Positions 15,045 to 20,861 of a DNA stretch of 20,861 nt are shown here, in pieces. Where the stretch lies: NCBI GenBank assembly GCA_903861055.1, contig CAIOSU010000386.1, positions 1 through 20,861 on the forward strand, read 5' to 3'. Numbering within the stretch: position 1 is the first letter of the stretch; each line of letters starts with the position of its first letter. This DNA is from an uncultured bacterium (GTDB lineage: Bacteria; Bacteroidota; Bacteroidia; Chitinophagales; CAIOSU01). The notes beneath the pieces were generated by a model. The model had not been told where the DNA came from. It saw only the letters and a program-made list of their open reading frames with translations, and searched no databases. The position numbers were made by a program, and so were the translations under genes.

Positions 15045-15557
15045 ATGTCACTAATTCTTCCCGTAAAAGGTGTTTCTCCAGTGTTTGGCAACAATTGTTA
15101 TTTGGCTCCTAACGCTACTATTATTGGCGATGTGGTAATGGGCGACGACTGCAGTGTTTGGTTTAATGCCGTGGTGCGCGGCGATGTGCATTTTATCCGC
15201 ATTGGCAACAAGGTAAACATTCAGGATGGAGCCATTATCCATTGCACCTACCAAAAAGCACCGACCGTGATAGGCAATAATGTTTCTATTGGCCACGCAG
15301 CCATTGTGCATGGTTGCACCGTCAATGATAATGTACTGATAGGCATGCGTGCAGTTTTGATGGACCATGTGGTAGTTGAACCGGGCTCAATAATAGCTGC
15401 TGGAGCCGTGGTGCTAGAGGGAACGCACATTGAGTCGGGATGCATATATGCGGGTGTACCTGCAAAAAAAGTAAAAACCGTAGATACTGAGCAAACCCAG
15501 CGTTTGATTGATGGCATAGCGAACAACTACTTGATGTATTCTGATTGGCTTAAATAG
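15045..15557 (+). CDS. Gamma-carbonic-anhydrase-family left-handed beta-helix protein
   Basis: 170 residues of hexapeptide repeats (I/V-G-x-x-x-x pattern) forming a left-handed beta-helix, as in the YrdA/PaaY/CaiE group. Metal-site residues of the family are all present: 'VVRGDV' (Arg45, Asp47), 'NIQDG' (Gln60, Asp61), and three His ligands at 66 (AIIHC), 84 (IGHAA) and 89 (IVHG). It should form a trimer with zinc or iron between subunits. The C-terminal helix ('QTQRLIDGIANNYLMYSDWLK') packs on the helix. Whether it is an active carbonic anhydrase or a related metalloenzyme cannot be settled, since many family members show little activity. It is divergent from scpA and is followed 121 nt later by a hydrolase gene. 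Confidence 0.9.
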   Translation: MSLILPVKGVSPVFGNNCYLAPNATIIGDVVMGDDCSVWFNAVVRGDVHFIRIGNKVNIQDGAIIHCTYQKAPTVIGNNVSIGHAAIVHGCTVNDNVLIGMRAVLMDHVVVEPGSIIAAGAVVLEGTHIESGCIYAGVPAKKVKTVDTEQTQRLIDGIANNYLMYSDWLK

Positions 15558-15678
15558 TTGGTGGACTGCAATCAATACAAAAGTAAAAGCGCTGATGTTG
15601 AATTAATTGTCTAATTTAATCATTGATATAAATAGAATTGGCTTTAAAGGCCAATGAACATTAAAGAGTAAACAACTC

Positions 15679-16368
15679 ATGGAAACTGCAACCATCAACT
15701 CCTCGGCTCAAAAACCTACTTTATACTTTATACCCGGCCTGGCAGCCACTCCCGCTATTTTCCGCAACATCCACTTGGATGAATACGATTGCCAATATTT
15801 TAAATGGGAAGACCCCGAGAAAGGCGACACCATCCAAAGCTATAGCAAGCGGCTCGCCGACAGAATTGACACTAGCAAACCTTTCGTTTTGGTAGGTTGC
15901 TCGTTGGGTGGTATCATGAGCAACGAAATAGCAAAACATATCAAGCCTGAGCGCATTATCCTTATTTCGAGCCTTACCACACGCAAGCAATTTCCGAACC
16001 GCTTGAAAGTATTTAGAGTGCTTCAGTTACACCGAGTATTGCCATACTCTTGGGTAGTAGCTGGTGTAGGCAAAATAAGGATGATAAAAGGCGGCGGCTC
16101 CGCCGAGGAGGCTGAGTTGGTATACCAAATGGCTAAAGAAAGTTCAGGCAAGTTTTTCCGATGGGCCTGTAATCAAGTGCTTTTCTGGAAACATAACGAT
16201 GCCCACCCCAATGCCTATCACATACATGGCAACAAGGACACTTTGTTCCCCATAAAACGAATCGGCAAAACCCATCATACCGTTGACGGTGGTTCGCATT
16301 TCATGGTAGTAAAAGAAGGGGCTCAAGTAGAATTGGCTATCAGACAAATACTACTATCTGGAAACTAA
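15679..16368 (+). CDS. Alpha/beta-hydrolase fold protein
   Basis: 229 residues. The order of strands and motifs fits the fold: 'TLYFIPGLAAT' (oxyanion loop), the nucleophile elbow GCSLGG (73-78, Ser75), 'ERIILISSL', 'AYHIHGNKDTLFP' (acid Asp187), and 'DGGSHFMV' (His207) near the C-terminus. A helical cap lies between 105 and 170. The catalytic triad is complete, so an esterase or related activity is likely; substrate unknown. No lipobox or signal peptide, so cytoplasmic. The 121-nt gap before it contains an ATTGGC/GCCAAT hairpin with no U-run. Genes on its 3' side are convergent. Confidence 0.82.
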   Translation: METATINSSAQKPTLYFIPGLAATPAIFRNIHLDEYDCQYFKWEDPEKGDTIQSYSKRLADRIDTSKPFVLVGCSLGGIMSNEIAKHIKPERIILISSLTTRKQFPNRLKVFRVLQLHRVLPYSWVVAGVGKIRMIKGGGSAEEAELVYQMAKESSGKFFRWACNQVLFWKHNDAHPNAYHIHGNKDTLFPIKRIGKTHHTVDGGSHFMVVKEGAQVELAIRQILLSGN

Positions 16369-16391
16369 GTACAAACAAATGCTAACTCATT

Positions 16392-16423
16392 TTCAAATTA
16401 GCACACCTTCAAATTTTCAAATT
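16392..16423. repeat. Three copies of TTCAAATT
   Basis: Copies start at 16392, 16408 and 16416 (steps of 16 and 8 nt), in the 59-nt gap between the convergent hydrolase and lipoprotein genes. Confidence 0.4.
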
Positions 16424-16427
16424 AAAA

Positions 16428-18080
16428 TCACTTTTCCATCTCAATTTCCACCTCAATTTCCCAATTCGGTTTTAAATCAATCGGCGTTGGATGCATATAA
16501 ACGCGCTCTGGTTGTCGGCTTTGGTTATAACTACCAGTATCCCATTGTTTATTAAAGTTGGCATCTCTTACTATACGAACTTTGTACGCCCCAGGCACAA
16601 GCTTTTCGTACTTCTTGCTAAACTTAGTTGTACCCGTAATTACCTCCACCACCACTGGCATGGCATCACCAATTCTTGCCTCTAACAAATACTGCTGGCT
16701 CGGCTCTAAGCTATCAACAGTTATCGTAACCGCTCCATAATCTTCTGGCTTACGGGCTATTACCTCAAAACCGATACTGTCGCTCTTTAACCCGTAACTA
16801 TCGATAATAGCACTGTCCAGAAACACTATTTTATAGTGAGAACCGGGCTTCCAACTAAAACCAATGGCTACTTTACGTTTTACACTGTCGGCAAAATACA
16901 CCGTGGGCACCACGGCGTTTATTGTATCTTCAAGCACATATACTTTACTATCGTCCACTTTTTGCGCTGGCCTATTCAATTCAAATTCAAATGGCCTATC
17001 TAGTTCCAAAACATCGGGCGCTGTGCTTCTCTTCATTTTCGAAGACGCGGTCAACAAACCTGGCTTACCTATTTTATAGAGCGAATCGTTGGTAAACAAA
17101 GGTGATTTTACGCTTACGCTATCGGTTAAAGTATCGTTTGCTGTAACCAACAAAATGCTACGCCCATTGGTGTTGTAGAGGTACCAATGGCTAATTGTGT
17201 CACGTGAAACATTGTACTCAATTAAGCTACCACTGAAATTAGCAGTATCCAACAACGGCTTAATGTCAACCTTTTTTATAGGCATGGAATAAATAAACTG
17301 ATTGAATCCTCTGCTTGAAGTAAAAGTTTCTATCAATTGCAGGCTCTTTACCTCTTCTTGGAAAAGCCGCAACTCTAAAGGCGGCAATGGCACTTCCGAC
17401 ACTGAAATTGGGTCGGGCCAAAAAGCTATTTTTTCATTTGGCAAATCGTACTTCAAATTGAAGTTCTCATCCTTAACGGCAAATACCTTATACTTCCCAC
17501 CTTTTAAGTTCTCTATTCTAAACGACCCATCTTTATTAGTACGACCAAAATAATATGGCTTCTCTTTATAAACCACACTATCTTCCAGCACATCGTATAA
17601 CAAAACTAATACTCCTTCTATCAGTTCTCCCTTCTCGGCCTCCACTACCCTGCCTGTCACAATAAACGAATCCAAATAATCGCCAGTGCTAAAAACATAT
17701 TGAAAATCGGGAAGCACATTACTTTCTGTAAGGTCCTTCACCGCAGCGGTAATATTTATGGTATAGGTAGTGTTGCTGCGCAAGCTATCTTGAAACTCAA
17801 TAATCAACTCTTTTCCCTTTACCCTAAAACTAGGAAATGGAACCATAGGCGGTGATATGACTACTTGTTGCGCGGGATTGTCAAGCACCACATACTCATC
17901 GAACAAAATCCGGACCTTCGATTCCTTAAAATTGGTAGACTTATTGAGCGGATATGAGCCTAGAACCTTTGGTGGTGTTACATCCTTTGGTCCACCAGTA
18001 GGTGCAACTTGGTTGGCACATGATGTACCAAACAGCAACAAAACAAAACCCACAATTGTGTACCAAAAGAAATTTCTCAT
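16428..18080 (-). CDS. Lipoprotein with Big_5 Ig-like domain
   Basis: 550 residues. The N-terminus MRNFFWYTIVGFVLLLFGTSC has a signal peptide ending at Cys21, a plausible though not ideal lipobox. Then 'APTGGPKDVTPPKVLGSYP' leads into a Big_5 domain (about 37-135: 'VRILFDEYVVLDNPAQQVVISPP', 'NTTYTINI', 'FSTGD'). This TGGPKD-TPP junction is characteristic of a widespread Bacteroidota lipoprotein type. A prealbumin-like beta-sandwich follows (about 140-215: 'VTGRVVEA', 'GRTNKDGSFRIENLKGGKYKVFAVKD'), and a similar motif ends the protein ('LVPGAYKVRIVRDANFNKQWD'). It is probably anchored at the outer membrane; role unknown. Its ATG overlaps the mnmG stop (ATGA), so the two are translationally coupled. 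No terminator is seen after it. Confidence 0.8.
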   Translation of the reverse strand: MRNFFWYTIVGFVLLLFGTSCANQVAPTGGPKDVTPPKVLGSYPLNKSTNFKESKVRILFDEYVVLDNPAQQVVISPPMVPFPSFRVKGKELIIEFQDSLRSNTTYTINITAAVKDLTESNVLPDFQYVFSTGDYLDSFIVTGRVVEAEKGELIEGVLVLLYDVLEDSVVYKEKPYYFGRTNKDGSFRIENLKGGKYKVFAVKDENFNLKYDLPNEKIAFWPDPISVSEVPLPPLELRLFQEEVKSLQLIETFTSSRGFNQFIYSMPIKKVDIKPLLDTANFSGSLIEYNVSRDTISHWYLYNTNGRSILLVTANDTLTDSVSVKSPLFTNDSLYKIGKPGLLTASSKMKRSTAPDVLELDRPFEFELNRPAQKVDDSKVYVLEDTINAVVPTVYFADSVKRKVAIGFSWKPGSHYKIVFLDSAIIDSYGLKSDSIGFEVIARKPEDYGAVTITVDSLEPSQQYLLEARIGDAMPVVVEVITGTTKFSKKYEKLVPGAYKVRIVRDANFNKQWDTGSYNQSRQPERVYMHPTPIDLKPNWEIEVEIEMEK

Positions 18081-19939
18081 CGGCCCATATAAACCATGAG
18101 TACAGAAATGTCCGAAGGAGAAACGCCGCTGATTCGGCTAGCTTGACCTAATGTAGTTGGGCGAACCTTCGAAAGTTTTTCGCGCGCTTCGTGCGACAAA
18201 GAGGTAATCTTCCTGAAGTCGAAACTGTCAATGATGCGCACACCCTCCAGTTTACCCATTTTATCTACCAGCTGCTGCTCCTTTTCAATATAGCCCTCGT
18301 ACTTCATTTTTATCTCCGCCTGTTCCACAAATTCATTATCGTACTGACCCAAATATTGATCTAGCTCGGGCAACTGGCGGCGCATAATTTGCATGTCAAT
18401 TTGCGGGCGACTTAAAATTGCGTGTAGCTTAGTTCTTTGTGAAATAGTGGTGGTGCCTTGCTCTTCGAGCATTGAATTCACCAAATCAGGTGTTACGCTT
18501 TCATTTAAAAAGTACTTCTGTACTTCAGCGGCAACGCGTATCTTCTCCCCTACCCTAGCCATTCTTTCATCGCTAGCAAGGCCAAGCTTGTGACCTAGTG
18601 GCGTCAATCGCAAATCGGCATTATCCTGGCGAAGCAAAATCCTAAATTCAGCCCTAGACGTAAACATACGGTATGGCTCATCGGTGCCTTTGGTAATCAA
18701 ATCATCAACCAATACGCCAATATAACCTTCAGAGCGGCTGATAATTACAGGCTCTTCTTCTTTAACCGCTAAATGTGCATTTATACCAGCCATTAATCCT
18801 TGGCAACCAGCTTCTTCATATCCAGTGGTTCCATTTATCTGGCCGGCGAAGAATAGATTCTTTACCAACTTGGTCTCTAAGGTATGCGTTAACTGAGTAG
18901 GCGGAAAGTAATCATATTCAATAGCGTATCCAGGACGGAACATCTTGGCATTCTCAAAACCAGCAATTTTTCGCATCGCTTTATACTGCACATCTTCTGG
19001 TAAAGAGGTAGAAAAGCCGTTGATATACATCTCAACTGTATTCCAACCTTCAGGCTCTACAAATATTTGGTGACGGTCTTTATCCGCAAATCGATTTACC
19101 TTATCCTCTACCGATGGGCAGTATCTCGGGCCAAGACCTTTGATACGACCCGTAAACATCGGAGACTTATCAAAACCCTCTTTCAATATCTCGTGCACTT
19201 CGCTATTGGTATACGTAATGTGGCAAGGGCGTTGTTTGGTGAGCCTAGGCGTATCGGTGTAGGAAAACTTTTCAGGTATTTCATCGCCTGGTTGTTCTTC
19301 CATTTTTGAATAGTCGAGCGTACGTCCATCAACCCTTGGCGGGGTTCCAGTTTTCATACGACCAGTTTCAAAACCTAACTCAGCCAATTGTTCGGTAATA
19401 CCGGTGGCCGCCCTTTCGGCAGCCCGCCCGCCGCCAAACTTCTTCTCGCCGATATGTATTAACCCATTCAGAAAAGTACCATTAGTAAGAACAACGGTTT
19501 TGCCCAGTATTTCGTGGCCCATACCCGTTTTAACACCAACAACTCTACCATCTTTAACAATGATACCGTTAACCATATCCTGCCAAAAGTCTAGGTTCGG
19601 CGTATGCTCCAAAGTGTTGCGCCACTCATTTGCAAACAACTGGCGGTCGCTTTGTGCCCTTGGGCTCCACATGGCAGGACCTTTAGATTTGTTGAGCATA
19701 CGAAACTGAATCATGGTGCGATCGGTTATGATACCCGAAAAGCCGCCCATGGCATCCACTTCTCTAACTATTTGCCCTTTTGCCACACCCCCCATTGCTG
19801 GGTTGCAACTCATTTGGGCTATGGTTTGCATATTCATAGTAACCAGCATTACCCGCGAACCCAAATTGGCCGCTGCGGCTGCGGCCTCGCAACCTGCGTG
19901 ACCTGCACCAACTACTATTACATCGTATTCTGGAAACAT
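18077..19939 (-). CDS. mnmG: tRNA uridine 5-carboxymethylaminomethyl modification enzyme MnmG (GidA)
   Basis: 620 residues from ATG 19939 (MFPEYDVIVVGAGHAG); an in-frame GTG at 19972 would add eleven unconserved residues. MnmG with MnmE modifies U34 of several tRNAs using FAD and NADH. The FAD-binding GAGHAG is at 11-16. The conserved Cys of 'SCNPAMGG' (45) and of 'GPRYCPSVED' (274) match the two functionally important Cys of the family, and 'GTTGYEEAGCQGLMAGINA' (370-388) is the second family signature. The C-terminal helical domain ending 'EKLSKVRPTTLGQASRISGVSP' is complete. The gene overlaps the downstream lipoprotein by four bases. Upstream lies a 104-nt gap to ybeY containing a parS-type palindrome. 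mnmE is not in the window. Confidence 0.97.
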   Translation of the reverse strand: MFPEYDVIVVGAGHAGCEAAAAAANLGSRVMLVTMNMQTIAQMSCNPAMGGVAKGQIVREVDAMGGFSGIITDRTMIQFRMLNKSKGPAMWSPRAQSDRQLFANEWRNTLEHTPNLDFWQDMVNGIIVKDGRVVGVKTGMGHEILGKTVVLTNGTFLNGLIHIGEKKFGGGRAAERAATGITEQLAELGFETGRMKTGTPPRVDGRTLDYSKMEEQPGDEIPEKFSYTDTPRLTKQRPCHITYTNSEVHEILKEGFDKSPMFTGRIKGLGPRYCPSVEDKVNRFADKDRHQIFVEPEGWNTVEMYINGFSTSLPEDVQYKAMRKIAGFENAKMFRPGYAIEYDYFPPTQLTHTLETKLVKNLFFAGQINGTTGYEEAGCQGLMAGINAHLAVKEEEPVIISRSEGYIGVLVDDLITKGTDEPYRMFTSRAEFRILLRQDNADLRLTPLGHKLGLASDERMARVGEKIRVAAEVQKYFLNESVTPDLVNSMLEEQGTTTISQRTKLHAILSRPQIDMQIMRRQLPELDQYLGQYDNEFVEQAEIKMKYEGYIEKEQQLVDKMGKLEGVRIIDSFDFRKITSLSHEAREKLSKVRPTTLGQASRISGVSPSDISVLMVYMGR

Positions 19940-19984
19940 CTTTCTCTTGTTATACTGTGCTAATTCAAACACCCCTTAACGGGC

Positions 19985-20006
19985 AAATGTTCCACGTGGA
20001 ACATTT
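19985..20006. other. parS-type ParB-binding palindrome (site 1)
   Basis: TGTTCCACGTGGAACA at 19988-20003 matches the bacterial parS consensus TGTTNCACGTGNAACA at every position. Three extra paired bases on each side make a perfect 22-bp palindrome. It lies between ybeY and mnmG. ParB/Spo0J binds such sites near chromosome origins to seed a partition complex. parA and parB are not in the window. Confidence 0.85.
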
Positions 20007-20043
20007 CATGTAAATTATGCCATAAAACTCTTTTTTATCCGGC

Positions 20044-20484
20044 TCACGTTCCACGTGGAACAATGATGCTATCAAACAGCGTAAGTGATTGATTTTCAGC
20101 AAGTCGCATAGCCTCTTGGTCCTCTTTTTTCTTATCCTTAAGGCCTAATAGGTGCAATATACCGTGTATCATTACTCTACGAAGCTCTATATCGAAATCT
20201 ACAGCCTCTTTAATGGCGTTTTCTTTCACCCTGTCAATGCTAATAAACAAATCGCCGGATACAATATCGCCTTCGCTATAGTCAAACGTGATGATATCTG
20301 TGTAGTAATCGTGCTTCAGGTGTTCTTGGTTCATTTGCAACAAATACTCATCGCTGCAAAAAACATAGGCCACATCGCCAAGTTTTTTGCTCTTTGATTC
20401 TATAACAGCCCTCACCCAAGTCTTCAAAGCTCGAGAATTTGCTAATCGAAACGATATAGATTCTTTGTGGAATGAAACAGGCAC
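20044..20484 (-). CDS. ybeY: Endoribonuclease YbeY (rRNA maturation factor)
   Basis: 146 residues from GTG 20484, which gives MPVSFHKESISFRL, the family's usual N-terminus, and starts 10 nt after the upstream stop. A TTG at 20517 is an alternative but overlaps that gene by 23 nt. YbeY acts in 16S rRNA 3'-end maturation and ribosome quality control. Visible motifs are 'HDYYTDIITFDY' and 'SGDLFISIDRV', then the metal site HGILHLLG (107-114). The canonical third ligand (GYDH) is replaced by GLKDKKKED, as I recall for YbeY in this phylum. The last codons (V-P-R-G-T) are written by a parS-type palindrome. It follows the RsbW-like ATPase gene and precedes mnmG. Confidence 0.92.
   Translation of the reverse strand: MPVSFHKESISFRLANSRALKTWVRAVIESKSKKLGDVAYVFCSDEYLLQMNQEHLKHDYYTDIITFDYSEGDIVSGDLFISIDRVKENAIKEAVDFDIELRRVMIHGILHLLGLKDKKKEDQEAMRLAENQSLTLFDSIIVPRGT
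20047..20062. other. parS-type palindrome (site 2), inside the 3' end of ybeY
   Basis: CGTTCCACGTGGAACA differs from the parS consensus only at its outermost base. The inner 14 bp GTTCCACGTGGAAC (20048-20061) are a perfect palindrome. Its centre is 59 bp from the centre of site 1. It overlaps the final codons of ybeY. Confidence 0.75.
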
Positions 20485-20494
20485 GATTGGCCAT

Positions 20495-20861
20495 TTATAG
20501 TTTAAACTGTAGCTCAACCGATGAGCCGTTGTTAGAGAACACCAACAAGTCGCTCAATTGGCTCATCAAGAAAACCCCTCTACCGGTTAGTTTCTCTAAG
20601 TTCTCCGGATCGGTCGGATCGGGAAGGTTGTTATAATCAAACCCTACTCCCGAATCACTTACGGTAAATATAAGCTTATTCCCATCCCGTCGGCAAGTTA
20701 TAACGGCATCTTTACTAGGGTCGCATTCGTTACCATGTATGATGGCATTGTTTACTGCCTCGGTAAGAGAAATTATGATATTACCGTAAACGTCGTCTCC
20801 TACGTTTTCCGCCTCCTTCACCTGGTCGATGAAGGTTTCCAACAGGACAATATTGTCCGGA
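20495..20861 (-). CDS. RsbW/SpoIIAB-type histidine-kinase-like ATPase (N-terminus beyond window)
   Basis: The frame is open to the right edge with no stop, reading ...PDNIVLLETFIDQVKEAENVG... A TTG at 20842 could be mistaken for the start, but the codons before it continue the conserved 'NI..LE.FID.V' helix, so the gene begins outside the window. At least 121 residues are present. GHKL motifs: N-box 'SLTEAVNNAIIHGN', G1 box 'DSGVGFD', G2 box 'GRGVFLMSQLSD', and the final strand 'NNGSSVELQFKL'. These proteins are serine kinases or anti-sigma factors of partner-switching systems. No anti-sigma-antagonist or sigma gene is visible here. It is just upstream of ybeY (10-nt gap), probably one transcript. 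Confidence 0.8.
   Translation of the reverse strand, partial: PDNIVLLETFIDQVKEAENVGDDVYGNIIISLTEAVNNAIIHGNECDPSKDAVITCRRDGNKLIFTVSDSGVGFDYNNLPDPTDPENLEKLTGRGVFLMSQLSDLLVFSNNGSSVELQFKL

Noticed and set aside
15638..15656. ATTGGC...GCCAAT hairpin as a terminator
   Set aside because: Short stem, no T-run after it, and it lies just before the hydrolase start rather than after a gene end.
20484..20494. ATG directly after the ATPase stop (20494) as the ybeY start
   Set aside because: It is in a different frame from the conserved YbeY sequence; GTG 20484 is in frame and gives the expected N-terminus.

Overview
The window comes from a member of the Bacteroidota. Four things point there: a SusC/TonB-type receptor with an N-terminal carboxypeptidase-D-like domain; a secreted protein ending in a type IX secretion (T9SS) type A sorting domain; a PorT-like beta-barrel and a Big_5-type lipoprotein; and promoter -7 elements of the phylum's TAnnTTTG type in several upstream gaps. 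There are no tRNA or rRNA genes, CRISPR arrays, transposases or phage genes. It reads as ordinary, densely packed chromosome with one accessory cluster.

Layout. 1-237 (-): start of a secreted TPR-like protein cut by the window edge, divergent from a PorT-like outer-membrane barrel (336-989, +). A bidirectional terminator separates the barrel from recX (-). 1648-4777 (+): a three-gene cluster of an MbnP-like copper-protein homologue, an MbnH-like diheme cytochrome c peroxidase (4-nt overlap, ATGA) and a YHYH-domain protein with a T9SS sorting tail. It converges on a TonB-dependent receptor (-) across a second bidirectional terminator. 7367-9495: a membrane-anchored alpha/alpha-toroid protein (-), divergent from an L,D-transpeptidase (+) whose signal peptide lies in another frame, joined at an A7 run. 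A REP-like inverted repeat follows. 9677-14937 (-): recJ, an STM3941-family membrane protein, a five-repeat DUF349 protein and scpA. 15045-16368 (+): a gamma-carbonic-anhydrase-like hexapeptide protein and an alpha/beta hydrolase. 16428-20861 (-): a histidine-kinase-like ATPase (RsbW type, cut by the right edge), ybeY, mnmG and a Big_5 lipoprotein.

The most informative non-coding feature is a pair of parS-type palindromes (TGTTCCACGTGGAACA and a copy with one outer mismatch) flanking the mnmG/ybeY gap. The second is embedded in the last codons of ybeY. parS sites and mnmG (gidA) both tend to lie near chromosome origins, so this end of the window may be origin-proximal.

The best candidate for a less-described system is the MbnP-MbnH-YHYH cluster. 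In methanotrophs MbnH is a diheme enzyme that oxidises a Trp of MbnP to kynurenine, creating a copper site. Here the pair sits without methanobactin genes and next to a His-rich protein predicted to be exported by T9SS. This suggests a cell-envelope metal (probably copper) handling pathway. That function is inference; the families and gene order are visible in the sequence.
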